Source: Clostridia bacterium
GTDB lineage: Bacteria > Bacillota > Clostridia > Oscillospirales > Acutalibacteraceae
Direction of reading: 5' to 3'
Length of the DNA stretch: 64,000 nucleotides
Assembly: GCA_017466365.1 (NCBI GenBank)
Contig: JAFTUG010000007.1
Coordinates: 62,001 to 126,000, forward strand
Position numbers and translations under genes: made by a program. Under the pieces are notes generated by a model that saw only the letters and a program-made list of their open reading frames with translations, was not told the DNA's origin and made no database searches. This document shows, one piece after another, positions 52,050-61,148 of the stretch (positions within the stretch are counted from its first letter, which is position 1; each line of letters begins with the position of its first letter).

Positions 52050-53312
52050 TTGAAAGAGTTTTTTAATATAAGTGAAAAAATAAAGAACGCAAGCGATGCG
52101 GCACTTGAAAAGGCAAGAAAAAAGTTTGGAGAAATTGAAGATATAACGGAATACAACCAGCAGAAGGTTCTTTCCGCATTTATCGAAAACAGAGTAAGCG
52201 AAACGGATTTTGCAGGCTCTACGGGCTACGGCTACGGCGACACAGGCAGAGATAAGCTCGACAGGATTTATGCCGATGTTTTCGGTGCAGAGGATGCGAT
52301 AGTACGCCATTCCTTCACCTGCGGCACTCATACCCTTGCGGTTGCACTTTTCGGCGTTTTGCGTCCCGGAGATACAATGCTCTGCGTTACGGGTACACCG
52401 TATGACACAATTCACAGTGTTATCGGTTTAAGCGGCAGCGGCATGGGTTCACTCAAGGATTTCGGAGTAAGCTATGCCCAAGTTGACCTTGATAAAAACG
52501 GCAGACCCGACCTTGAATCGATTGAAAAGGCTCTTGAAATGAAGCCTAAAATGGTTTACATCCAGCGCTCAAGAGGCTACAGTCTCCGCCCAAGCCTTTC
52601 GGTTGATGAAATCGGTGAAATCTCCGCTCTTGTTCATTCAAAATGCGATGCGGTTGTTATGGTTGACAACTGCTACGGTGAATTTGTTGAGAAAAAAGAG
52701 CCTACAGAGGTCGGCGCAGACCTCATGGCAGGCTCACTAATAAAAAATGCAGGCGGCTCGATTGCAAAAACGGGCGGCTACATAGCGGGCAGAAGCGACC
52801 TTGTTGAGCTTTGCGCTTACAGAGCAACCACTCCGGGGCTCGGAAAAGAAGTAGGATGCTCCCTCGGCGAAAACAGAAATATGTTCATGGGAGTTTTTCA
52901 TGCTCCCCATGTTGTTGGTGAAGCGTTAAAGGCGGCTGTCTATGCAGCGGCGCTCTTTGAAAATTTCGGCTTTGACGTTACTCCGTCAAGCGACGAGAGC
53001 AGACACGATATAATTCAGGCTCTCTGCCTTGAAAATTCGGACAGACTTGTTGAATTCTGCCGAGGAATTCAGAGCGGCGCACCCGTTGATTCCTATGTTT
53101 CACCAGAGCCTTGGGATATGCCCGGATACGACAGCAAGGTTATCATGGCTGCAGGTGCGTTCATTCTCGGCTCATCAATTGAGCTTTCCGCTGATGCTCC
53201 TCTTCGTGAACCCTTTGCGGTATGGATGCAGGGCGGAATAAACTTCCACTCGGCAAAAACGGCAATAATGCTTGCAGCCGAAAGACTTTATCAAGGGGGT
53301 CTGCTCAAATGA
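52050..53312 (+). CDS. Met_gamma_lyase-family PLP enzyme
   Basis: 420 residues, fold type I PLP enzyme of the PF06838 family (often annotated methionine gamma-lyase family or aluminium resistance protein). FAGSTGYGYGDTGRDKLDRI, HSFTCGTHTLAVALFG and AGSLIKNAGGSIAKTGGYIA, with the likely PLP lysine in SLIKN, identify it. The true substrate of the family is not firmly established. The start is TTG at 52050, behind AAGGTAAGG, ten bases after malQ. It overlaps the DUF2461 gene. Confidence 0.88.
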   Translation: MKEFFNISEKIKNASDAALEKARKKFGEIEDITEYNQQKVLSAFIENRVSETDFAGSTGYGYGDTGRDKLDRIYADVFGAEDAIVRHSFTCGTHTLAVALFGVLRPGDTMLCVTGTPYDTIHSVIGLSGSGMGSLKDFGVSYAQVDLDKNGRPDLESIEKALEMKPKMVYIQRSRGYSLRPSLSVDEIGEISALVHSKCDAVVMVDNCYGEFVEKKEPTEVGADLMAGSLIKNAGGSIAKTGGYIAGRSDLVELCAYRATTPGLGKEVGCSLGENRNMFMGVFHAPHVVGEALKAAVYAAALFENFGFDVTPSSDESRHDIIQALCLENSDRLVEFCRGIQSGAPVDSYVSPEPWDMPGYDSKVIMAAGAFILGSSIELSADAPLREPFAVWMQGGINFHSAKTAIMLAAERLYQGGLLK

Positions 53313-53992
53313 AATATGACGGAATAACCCGTGACTCTCTGTTTCTTCTTGCAGATAACCGTTTCAGGGATTCAAAGCCATATTATGAAGAACATAAAGA
53401 AGCCATAAAGAGCGGTGTTACGGTTCCCATGCGTCAGATTGCGGGAATAATCGGCGAAGAGCTTCTTTCCGTTGACCCTCTTATGAACACAATCCCTACC
53501 AAAATGGTTTCGAGAGTAAGAAGAGACACAAGATATACCAAGGATAAGTCACTCTACCGTGAAAACATGTGGATAATGTTTATGAGACCCAAACATGACT
53601 GGGTCGGCTATCCCTGCATGTGGTTTGAAGTAACACCTCGCGAATATACTCTCGGAGTCGGCTTTTACGGCGATGAACCCGGACTTCTTGAAACATTCAG
53701 AAAAAAACTTCGTGAAAGACCCGAGGAATTCAGAGATGCAGCGGAAAAGTGCAAAACAGTCGGCTCATATTTCTTTAAAAGACAATATAAACGTCCGTTT
53801 TCCGGCTGCCCCGAGGGACTCGAAGAATACTACAACGCAAAGGACGTAGGCTTCATTACCTTCGGCGGGGATATTGATGATCTCAAGGATGAAAAAATAA
53901 TTGAAATAATCAGGGGGACATATCAGGCATATACCCCAATGTATAAATTTCTGCTCGATGTTTCCGACGAATATTTTTCCAAGGAGGAATAA
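53309..53992 (+). CDS. DUF2461 family protein
   Basis: 227 residues from ATG at 53309, which overlaps the stop of the PLP enzyme gene. The DUF2461 pattern shows in LFLLADNRFRDSKPYYEEHK, SRVRRDTRYTKDKSLYREN and FYGDEPGLLETFRK, with SYFFKRQYKRPF near the end. No catalytic role is established for this family. Co-translation with its neighbours suggests only housekeeping co-expression. Confidence 0.85.
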   Translation: MKYDGITRDSLFLLADNRFRDSKPYYEEHKEAIKSGVTVPMRQIAGIIGEELLSVDPLMNTIPTKMVSRVRRDTRYTKDKSLYRENMWIMFMRPKHDWVGYPCMWFEVTPREYTLGVGFYGDEPGLLETFRKKLRERPEEFRDAAEKCKTVGSYFFKRQYKRPFSGCPEGLEEYYNAKDVGFITFGGDIDDLKDEKIIEIIRGTYQAYTPMYKFLLDVSDEYFSKEE

Positions 53993-53994
53993 CC

Positions 53995-55503
53995 GTGGAT
54001 TATTCAAAATTCAAAAGCGGCAGTGACATAAGAGGCTATGCCCTCGGCGATGAAAGCAATCCCCTTTTTATGAGCGATGAAATGGTTATGAGGGCAAGCG
54101 CAGCTTTTCTTTCATGGCTCAAAAAAAGAACGGGTAAGGATGACCCTTGTCTTTCCGCAGGTCACGACAGCCGGCTTTCCGCAGACAGAATAAAAAAAGC
54201 CGTTATAAAAGCCCTTACTTCCAACGGTGCAAGGGTTATTGACTGCTCGCTCGCTTCAACTCCCGCAATGTTTATGACAACGGTTGAATTAAGCTGTGAC
54301 GGTGCGGTGCAGATTACGGCAAGCCATCATCCCAAGGACAGAAACGGTCTTAAGTTTTTCACCCGTGACGGCGGTCTTGACGGCTCCGACATTGCGGATA
54401 TTCTTGACATGGCAGGCAAAGCGGAAAATCCGCTCGGAAATATGCACGGCGAATGTGTTCCCTGCGATTTTATGAAGCGTTATGCGGAAATTCTGCGTGA
54501 AAAGATAATCAACGGCGTAAACAACGGAAGCAAGCCTCTTTCAGGAATGAAAATCATTGTTGATGCGGGTAACGGTGTAGGCGGATTCTATGCCTATGAC
54601 GTTCTCGCTCCCCTCGGTGCAGATATTGAAGGAAGCGTTTTTCTTGACCCCGACGGCAATTTCCCGAATCACGCACCCAATCCCGAAAACGCAGAGGCAA
54701 TGGAAAGCATATCAAATGCCGTTAAGGCATCGAATGCGGATTTCGGAGTAATATTTGACACGGACGTTGACAGAGCAGGCTGTGTGGGCAAGGGCGGCTT
54801 TGAAATCAACCGCAACAGACTTGTTGCTCTCGCCTCAAAGGTTGCACTTGATTCCTGCAAGGGCGGAACAATCGTTACCGACAGCGTTACCTCCGATGGG
54901 CTTGCGGAATTTATTTGCGAAAGCGGCGGTGTTCATCTTCGCTTCAAGAGAGGCTACCGCAATGTAATAAATAAGCAGATTGACCTTGAAAAAAGCGGCA
55001 TTAAATGTCCTCTTGCAATGGAAACCTCGGGACATGCGGCATTTGCCGAAAATTATTATCTTGATGACGGCGCATATCTCATAACGAAGCTTATCATTGA
55101 AGCCGCTTCACTTGCAAAAGAAGGTAAAACTCTCGGTGACTTGATTGCAAATCTTCGTGAACCTGTTGAAGAAAAGGAAATGCGCTTCAAAATTCTCTGT
55201 GACGACTTCAGACCTGAAGGCGAAACAATAATTTCGCTTTTTGAAAAGGAAGCCAAAAGCAAAGACGGATGGATTGCGGCAAACGATAACCACGAGGGTA
55301 TACGCATAAACGCAGATAAATCCTGCGGAAACGGATGGTTTTTGCTTCGCTTAAGTGTTCACGACCCGATAATCGTTCTCAATGCCGAAAGTGATGAAAA
55401 CGGCGGCATTATGAAGATGAGCAGGGATATTTTTAATGTTCTGTCAAAAGCCGAAAACCTTGATAGGCTTGATATTTCCGCATTGACGGAATATATAAAA
55501 TAG
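53995..55503 (+). CDS. Phosphoglucomutase/phosphomannomutase
   Basis: 502 residues, alpha-D-phosphohexomutase superfamily. Phosphoserine loop QITASHHPKDRNGLKFF, metal loop GVIFDTDVDRAG, sugar-binding loop MAMETSGHAAF-like (LAMETSGHAAFAEN) and phosphate-binding NDNHEGIRINADKS are all present. It interconverts hexose-1-P and hexose-6-P; glucose versus mannose cannot be decided. GTG start at 53995 behind AAGGAGGAATAACC. Together with malQ it supports a glucan-utilisation role for the front of this operon. Confidence 0.9.
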   Translation: MDYSKFKSGSDIRGYALGDESNPLFMSDEMVMRASAAFLSWLKKRTGKDDPCLSAGHDSRLSADRIKKAVIKALTSNGARVIDCSLASTPAMFMTTVELSCDGAVQITASHHPKDRNGLKFFTRDGGLDGSDIADILDMAGKAENPLGNMHGECVPCDFMKRYAEILREKIINGVNNGSKPLSGMKIIVDAGNGVGGFYAYDVLAPLGADIEGSVFLDPDGNFPNHAPNPENAEAMESISNAVKASNADFGVIFDTDVDRAGCVGKGGFEINRNRLVALASKVALDSCKGGTIVTDSVTSDGLAEFICESGGVHLRFKRGYRNVINKQIDLEKSGIKCPLAMETSGHAAFAENYYLDDGAYLITKLIIEAASLAKEGKTLGDLIANLREPVEEKEMRFKILCDDFRPEGETIISLFEKEAKSKDGWIAANDNHEGIRINADKSCGNGWFLLRLSVHDPIIVLNAESDENGGIMKMSRDIFNVLSKAENLDRLDISALTEYIK

Positions 55504-55515
55504 GAGGAAATAAAA

Positions 55516-56409
55516 ATGATCGACAAAATTATCAGTGCGTTTTTTGCGGTTGTTACCGCAATACTTTCTCTTTTCTATACCCCCACACCTGTTACGCAGG
55601 TAAATCCCGCAACAATTCCCGAGCCTGCAAAAACACAGGCTGTTACGGTTATGAGCTATAATGTTTATATCAAAGGCTCGGGCGAAAAATCTCCCGAAAA
55701 CAGAACGGATGAGGTTGTTGCAAATATCAAAAAATATAACCCTGATTCATTCGGGCTTCAGGAAGCAGACGAAGGCTGGATGGAGCGACTCCCCGCAGAG
55801 CTTACCGATTATGCATATGTCGGCATAGGCAGAAATTCAAATGAAGGCGGCGGAGAAGCAAGCCCCGTTTTTTATAAAAAAGATAAGTATGACCTTATCG
55901 ATTCGGGCACATTCTGGCTTTCAAAAACTCCGGAAAAGGCTTCAAAGGCATGGGATGCAATGTTCAAGAGAATCTGCACCTATGCTATTCTCAAAAACAA
56001 AGAAACAGGCTTTACATACGCTCATTTCAATGCCCATTTTGACCATATGGGTGTTATAGCAAGAAGTGAATCGGTTGCAGTTGTTGCCAAAAAGGTTGCC
56101 GAAATTGCACCGAACATTCCCGTTGTTTTCTCGGGTGATTTCAACGACGAGGAAGGCGGAGATGCCTATAACAGAGTTCTCGAAAGCGGCTTTAAGGACA
56201 CAAAGTATCTTGCCGAAACAGCCGATAACTGCGGTACATATCACGGATATTCGGAGCTTGTTGAAAAATCGAAACCAATTGACTATATTTTTGTTAACGC
56301 TTTTGTTTCAAACGTAAAAAGCTATAAGGTTGATACCGAGCAGATAAACGGAATTTATCCTTCTGACCATCATCCCGTAATTTCCGAAATGACTCTTATC
56401 AACGGCTGA
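55516..56409 (+). CDS. Endonuclease/exonuclease/phosphatase-family protein, membrane-tethered (copy 1)
   Basis: 297 residues. The N-terminal hydrophobic helix MIDKIISAFFAVVTAILSLF and a Pro/Thr linker lead into an EEP fold: VMSYNVYIKG, DSFGLQEADEGW (catalytic Glu), THFDH-type NAHFDHMG, VFSGDFNDEEG, SKPIDYIFV and YPSDHHPVISEM. The EEP superfamily includes nucleases, sphingomyelinases and inositol-phosphate phosphatases; the substrate is unknown. The N-terminus lacks a typical signal cleavage site, so membrane tethering is likely. First of three tandem paralogues. Confidence 0.85.
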   Translation: MIDKIISAFFAVVTAILSLFYTPTPVTQVNPATIPEPAKTQAVTVMSYNVYIKGSGEKSPENRTDEVVANIKKYNPDSFGLQEADEGWMERLPAELTDYAYVGIGRNSNEGGGEASPVFYKKDKYDLIDSGTFWLSKTPEKASKAWDAMFKRICTYAILKNKETGFTYAHFNAHFDHMGVIARSESVAVVAKKVAEIAPNIPVVFSGDFNDEEGGDAYNRVLESGFKDTKYLAETADNCGTYHGYSELVEKSKPIDYIFVNAFVSNVKSYKVDTEQINGIYPSDHHPVISEMTLING

Positions 56410-56423
56410 AAGGAGTAAAGGAT

Positions 56424-57347
56424 ATGCTTTTTAAATTCTGCCAGGCAATTGTTGCTCTCATTATGGCAATATCAGCCTTTATTACTCCTGCAGAACCTGC
56501 AGAGCCAACCGTTCCGCCTTATGATATCAAAGTTAATCCGAACCCGATTGCACAAGTTTCCTCGGAACATGAAATCAAGACAATGAGCTTCAATGTTAAG
56601 ATAAACGGCAGCGGTTTGCAATCAAATGATATCAGACTACCCCGAACAGTAAAAATGATTGAAAAACATTCAGCCGATTCAATCGGTGTTCAGGAAGCTG
56701 ATAAATGGTGGACAGACTCCCTCGAAAAGGCTCTGCCTCAATACGCAAGAGTCGGTGCATACAGAGATGACGGCATTTCACTCGGCGAATCATGCTCGAT
56801 TTTCTATCTTAAAGATAAATATGAGCTTGTTGATTCGGGCACATTCTGGCTCTCCGAAACTCCCGATGTTCCGTCAAAAGGTTGGGACGGAGGCTGCAAC
56901 AGAGTTGTTACATATGCTATTCTCAAGTGCAAAGATGACGGCTTTGTGTACGCCCATTTCAACACCCATTTTGACAATGTCGGTGCAACGGCAAAAGCAG
57001 AATCAGTTCCCCTTCTTACCTCAAGAATTGCTGAAATTGCACCCGATATTCCCGTTGTTTTAACCGGAGATTTCAACACAAGAGAAGGTTCGGAAATATA
57101 CAATAATCTTCTTCACTGCGGACTTAAAGACACAAAACACATAGCTGAAAAGCATGATGACTGTGCAACCTATCACGACTATAATCCTTTTGTTTTTAAC
57201 ACAAAACCCATCGATTATGTATTCGTAAACGGCTACTGCGCATCGGTAAAGTCAAGCATTGTTGATTCAAGCATGATAGACCTTATCTATCCGTCGGATC
57301 ACTTTCCGATAATTGTTGAAATGACACTTATTAACGGGGGTAAATAA
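56424..57347 (+). CDS. Endonuclease/exonuclease/phosphatase-family protein, membrane-tethered (copy 2)
   Basis: 307 residues with the same layout as copy 1: hydrophobic N-terminus MLFKFCQAIVALIMAISAFI, a Glu/Pro linker, then SMGVQE-type motif DSIGVQEADKWW, AHFNTHFDNVG, VLTGDFNTREG, TKPIDYVFV and YPSDHFPIIVEM. Catalytic His, Asp and Asn positions are kept. AAAGGAGTAAAGGAT precedes the ATG, 14 bases after copy 1. Clear duplicate of copy 1 with moderate divergence. Confidence 0.85.
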   Translation: MLFKFCQAIVALIMAISAFITPAEPAEPTVPPYDIKVNPNPIAQVSSEHEIKTMSFNVKINGSGLQSNDIRLPRTVKMIEKHSADSIGVQEADKWWTDSLEKALPQYARVGAYRDDGISLGESCSIFYLKDKYELVDSGTFWLSETPDVPSKGWDGGCNRVVTYAILKCKDDGFVYAHFNTHFDNVGATAKAESVPLLTSRIAEIAPDIPVVLTGDFNTREGSEIYNNLLHCGLKDTKHIAEKHDDCATYHDYNPFVFNTKPIDYVFVNGYCASVKSSIVDSSMIDLIYPSDHFPIIVEMTLINGGK

Positions 57348-57348
57348 T

Positions 57349-58107
57349 ATGTACAGGGTATTAACATTCAACCTGCTTTGTGCAGGCAGAAAACACAGAA
57401 AATGGTATAAAAGAGCACCGCTTGTTTATAAAATCATCCGTGAAGCAAATCCCGATTCCTTCGGTGTTCAGGAAGCACATTGGCAATGGATGAAGAAGCT
57501 CATCAAAAATCTGCCCGAGTATGCTTATGTAGGCATAGGCAGAGACGACGGCAAAAAGAAGGGTGAATTTTCGGCTGTTTTTTATAAAAAGGATAAATTT
57601 ATTGCAAGCGACAGCGGCAATTTTTGGCTTTCCGAAACTCCCGAAAAGCCCGGCAAGGGTTGGGATGCTGCATGCATAAGAGTTGCCTCATATGTTAAAC
57701 TTACCGATAAGAAAACAGGCAAATCCTATGTTCATTTCAACACGCATCTTGACCATGTCGGCAGACAGGCACAGATTAACGGCGTGAAAATGATTCAGAA
57801 AAAAGCTGCTTCCTTCGGCGGTGTTCCGGTTGTATGCACGGGCGATTTTAATGTTTTCCAGGATTCCGATTGCTATAACACCATGGTAAGCGCCAACATG
57901 AAGGATGCAAGAAAACTTGCTCCCGATACTGACGATTGCTGCACATACCACGGCTTCAGACCCGATAAAATACATGAAATTATTGACTTTGTTTTTGTTG
58001 ACGAAGCAACGGTAAAGCCCGTCAAATTCAAGGTTATCGATAAAATGATAAACGGCAAATATTATTCTGACCATTATGCAGCATATTCCGATATAGAATT
58101 GGTGTGA
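57349..58107 (+). CDS. Endonuclease/exonuclease/phosphatase-family protein, soluble (copy 3)
   Basis: 252 residues. The EEP domain starts at once (MYRVLTFNLLCAGRKHRKWY), so this copy has no membrane segment. DSFGVQEAHWQWM, VHFNTHLDHVG, VCTGDFNVFQDSD and YYSDHYAAYSDIE give a complete set of active-site positions. It follows copy 2 by one base. A cytoplasmic counterpart of two membrane-tethered paralogues in one operon is unusual. Confidence 0.85.
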   Translation: MYRVLTFNLLCAGRKHRKWYKRAPLVYKIIREANPDSFGVQEAHWQWMKKLIKNLPEYAYVGIGRDDGKKKGEFSAVFYKKDKFIASDSGNFWLSETPEKPGKGWDAACIRVASYVKLTDKKTGKSYVHFNTHLDHVGRQAQINGVKMIQKKAASFGGVPVVCTGDFNVFQDSDCYNTMVSANMKDARKLAPDTDDCCTYHGFRPDKIHEIIDFVFVDEATVKPVKFKVIDKMINGKYYSDHYAAYSDIELV

Positions 58108-58154
58108 CTTTTTCGGATAATCTTCGGAAAGTGTAACATTTGCCCTCTTGTTTA

Positions 58155-58183
58155 TTGACAATCATTTTTTCAAATGTTAAAAT
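58155..58183 (+). promoter_or_regulatory. Promoter of the M28 peptidase gene
   Basis: TTGACA (58155-58160), 17-bp spacer, TAAAAT (58178-58183). Confidence 0.6.
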
Positions 58184-58214
58184 TTTGTTATCATAATACG
58201 AAAGGGAAAGTTTT

Positions 58215-59456
58215 ATGAATTTACAGAAAATCATTGACCAAAAAGAAAGCGCTGCAAAATACATGGTTAAAGAGATAACTCATGTTATCAAAAAATGCGG
58301 CAAAAGAGACCCCGGTTCGGAGGGAGAAAAAAAATCCTGTGAATACATGGCAAAGGTTCTTAAGAAGGACTGCGGATGCGAGGATGTCAAGATTGAAAGC
58401 TTTGAGGTTGCTCCCCGTGCATTCTACGGCTGGATTTATTTCACCGTAACTCTGGCAATTCTCGGTGCAGTTATCTTCCCGTTTGCACCCGTTATTTCAA
58501 TTCTCCTTATCATTGCAGGCTTTGCGATTGTTCTTCTTCAGTTTGGCCTTTACAAAAAAGTTCTCGACCCTATCTTCCCCAAAAAGACAAGCCACAATGT
58601 TACCGCCATCAAAAAGTGTACAGGCGAAGTCAAGAGAAGAATTATCTTCAACGGTCACCCTGATGCAACATGGGAATGGCCCGTTAACTACGCACTCGGC
58701 GGCGTCGGCTTTGAAGGTCATGCAATTATAGTTATCGGTGCAGCCTTGTTTTATCTCGTTCTTTCAATTATTTATGTTGTAAAGAACGGTATAACATTCG
58801 GTTTACCTGACACATCCGACACCCTTGTTAAGATAGGTCTCTGGGGTCTTGTAACCATCCCCTTTTCAATCGGTCTCTATTTCATGGTAAACTACCGCAG
58901 AGTTGTTGACGGTGCAAATGACAACCTCACAGGCTGCTATATGGGTATTGCGGTTCTTAAATATCTCAAGGATGAAGGAATTGAGCTTGAAAACACTGAA
59001 GTAGGTGTTATTCTTACAGGCTCCGAGGAAATCGGACTCAGAGGCTCAAAGGCATGGGCAGAGATGCATAAGGATGAATTCAAGGATGTTCCTACTTTCA
59101 TCTATGCATACGATACCATCAATGACCCCAAGTATCTTATGTCAAACTACTATGACCTCAACGGTACTGTAAGAAGCGACAAGGACTGCGCTGACCTTTT
59201 CATGGAGGCAGCAAAAGCAGTTGGCGTTCCCTGCAAAAAAGGCGGCGTACCTCCCATGGGCGGTGCTGTTGATGCCGCAGCATTTACACAGGGCGGATTC
59301 AGAGCTGCCGGCGTTACAGGTCTTAACCACAAGCTTGAACGTTATTATCACACAAGACTTGATAGATATACCAACATGAACGAAAAAGGCATCGCCAATT
59401 GCTTTGCCGCAAGCGTTAAGATGCTTGAAATGTTTGATGAAGGTGCAAAACAGTAA
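58215..59456 (+). CDS. M28-family zinc peptidase interrupted by membrane helices
   Basis: 413 residues. Metal-ligand motifs of M28 aminopeptidases are present in order: GHPDATWEW (His148, Asp150), DGANDNLTG (Asp232, Asp235), GSEEIGL (Glu271-Glu272), YAYDTIND and a late YYHTRLD. A hydrophobic hairpin lies at residues 72-112, and two more helices (168-189 and 207-226) are inserted between the first and second metal motifs. Normal M28 domains are soluble, so this architecture is odd: the active site would sit at the membrane surface. ATG follows AAAGGGAAAGTTTT; own promoter and terminator. Confidence 0.85.
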   Translation: MNLQKIIDQKESAAKYMVKEITHVIKKCGKRDPGSEGEKKSCEYMAKVLKKDCGCEDVKIESFEVAPRAFYGWIYFTVTLAILGAVIFPFAPVISILLIIAGFAIVLLQFGLYKKVLDPIFPKKTSHNVTAIKKCTGEVKRRIIFNGHPDATWEWPVNYALGGVGFEGHAIIVIGAALFYLVLSIIYVVKNGITFGLPDTSDTLVKIGLWGLVTIPFSIGLYFMVNYRRVVDGANDNLTGCYMGIAVLKYLKDEGIELENTEVGVILTGSEEIGLRGSKAWAEMHKDEFKDVPTFIYAYDTINDPKYLMSNYYDLNGTVRSDKDCADLFMEAAKAVGVPCKKGGVPPMGGAVDAAAFTQGGFRAAGVTGLNHKLERYYHTRLDRYTNMNEKGIANCFAASVKMLEMFDEGAKQ

Positions 59457-59462
59457 AATTTT

Positions 59463-59497
59463 GGGCAAGGATACCAAATCCTTGCCCTTTCTTTTTT
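59463..59497 (+). terminator. Terminator of the M28 peptidase gene
   Basis: GGGCAAGG and CCTTGCCC arms with a 9-nt loop followed by TTTCTTTTTT. Confidence 0.9.
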
Positions 59498-59510
59498 GCA
59501 CTTTAAACAA

Positions 59511-59540
59511 TTGAAAATATATTTATAATTATGCTATAAT
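59511..59540 (+). promoter_or_regulatory. Promoter of the secreted PHP gene
   Basis: TTGAAA (59511-59516), 18-bp spacer, TATAAT (59535-59540), 31 bases before the start. Confidence 0.6.
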
Positions 59541-59571
59541 ATAAATATTATTTAAAGGGAGATGAAAAAAT

Positions 59572-61095
59572 ATGAAAATTGCCAAGAAAATAATTTCCCT
59601 CCTTCTGGCGGGAACAATGGTTTTCGGCGCTTCACCCGTTTTTGCATCGGAGACAGAACCCACTCCGTCAGAAACAACAAAAAAGAACTATATCATTGAC
59701 AGCCCTTATGATGAAATTAACTGGGATAAGTGGGAGGATTACAAAACTCAGCTTCATTGCCACACAACGGCAAGCGACGGATTCCTTACCATTGACGAAT
59801 TCTGCAGAATGCACTATGCACTTGACTATGAAATAGTTGCACTTACAGACCACGGTACTCTTAACAGAGGCTGGAATGTTGAACCCGAAACAGTTCCTAT
59901 TATGCGTTTAATCAAAAAAGAACGCACAAAGATGGCTGATATTATCCCCATTCCCGAAAATGAATATCAGGCTTATCTGAACGGCACACACTCCGAAAGA
60001 AGCTTTATAACCTCTGCAGGAGATACTCTTACAAGAACAAGCACAAACGGTATGCTCGATGTTCCTCTCGGAATTGAGCTGAACATGGCAACACCCATTG
60101 CAGACTGCCATCTTACCGGATACTGGGCAGAATACGGTCAGGGACTTGCAGGCGTTTTCGGCGATTACGAAACACCCACCAAGGGCGTTAAAGATGCCGG
60201 CGGCATTTCCTTCCTTTCCCATGTTGGTGAATATGTTTACACCGATAAGGATTCGGAGAAATATGTTGGTCAGAAGATTGACGAATACTATGTAAACAAA
60301 TTCGCAAGACTCTTCCTTGACAATGCAGGCTCATCACTCGGTACAGGCATCAACAGCGCAACGGATGCACATACCCGCTGCGACCGTATCCTTTACGACC
60401 AGATTCTTCAGAAAACCATTCCTTACGGCGTTGTTCCCTGGGGTAACACATTCGCTGACTCACACAATGAATCTTCGGTTAACGATGCTTACACAATGAG
60501 CTGGATGCCCGAGCTTTCACTTGAAGCCTTCCGTGAATGCCTTGAAGAAGGTCAGTTCTTCTCAATATCCCACTTCTCAAACGGTGTTGAACTCAACGGC
60601 ATGGTTGAAATGCCCGGCTTTGTTGAGCAGGATGTTTATGATACTAAATCATACTGGCTTGACAATACTCCTCAGGTTAAAAGAATGAACGTTGACCAGG
60701 ATGCAGATACAATCACTGTTGAAGGCATCAATGCCAATATCATCACATGGGTATCAAACGGTGAAGTTATTAAGAGAGAAAGCTTTGAAAACGGTAAGGC
60801 AACACTTGACCTTCACAACGATGAATTCCTTGCAGAGCCTTATATGTATGTAAGATTCTATCTTTCGGGCGATAACGGCATATGCTATTCACAGCCCCTT
60901 GTTCTCAACGTTGAAGGCGAAGAGTTTGAAAAAGTATGTGTTCCCGAAACACGCGATATTTCAACTTTCCTCAGAGGTCTTGTAACGGTTATTGACGTTG
61001 CTTTCTTCAGACTTAACCCGATTATCTGGATATTCAAATATTTCGCTCTCGGTTATAATCCGATAACCCTCGAAAGACTTATAAATCCGTTCTAA
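59572..61095 (+). CDS. Secreted PHP-domain metallo-phosphoesterase-like protein
   Basis: 507 residues. Signal peptide MKIAKKIISLLLAGTMVFGA ends near FAS-ETE. A PHP domain follows: QLHCHTTASDG at 60-70, EIVALTDHGTLNRG at 87-100, ISFLSHVGEYV and the late TDAHTRCDR. PHP enzymes hydrolyse phosphoesters using two or three metals; most are cytoplasmic, so a secreted form is notable. After the PHP domain comes a beta-rich region and a hydrophobic C-terminal tail (ITVIDVAFF-type, VIDVAFFRLNPIIWIFKYFA) that may re-anchor it. Monocistronic. Confidence 0.85.
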   Translation: MKIAKKIISLLLAGTMVFGASPVFASETEPTPSETTKKNYIIDSPYDEINWDKWEDYKTQLHCHTTASDGFLTIDEFCRMHYALDYEIVALTDHGTLNRGWNVEPETVPIMRLIKKERTKMADIIPIPENEYQAYLNGTHSERSFITSAGDTLTRTSTNGMLDVPLGIELNMATPIADCHLTGYWAEYGQGLAGVFGDYETPTKGVKDAGGISFLSHVGEYVYTDKDSEKYVGQKIDEYYVNKFARLFLDNAGSSLGTGINSATDAHTRCDRILYDQILQKTIPYGVVPWGNTFADSHNESSVNDAYTMSWMPELSLEAFRECLEEGQFFSISHFSNGVELNGMVEMPGFVEQDVYDTKSYWLDNTPQVKRMNVDQDADTITVEGINANIITWVSNGEVIKRESFENGKATLDLHNDEFLAEPYMYVRFYLSGDNGICYSQPLVLNVEGEEFEKVCVPETRDISTFLRGLVTVIDVAFFRLNPIIWIFKYFALGYNPITLERLINPF

Positions 61096-61100
61096 ATAAA

Positions 61101-61138
61101 ATTACCGCCGTAATTCTCAATGAGAGTTACGGCGGTTT
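61101..61138. terminator. Bidirectional terminator between PHP gene and polyamine operon
   Basis: ACCGCCGTAA and TTACGGCGGT arms with inner pairing TTCTC/GAGAG-like, followed by TTTTTATT on the plus strand and ATTTTATTT on the minus strand. Confidence 0.9.
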
Positions 61139-61148
61139 TTATTATGTA

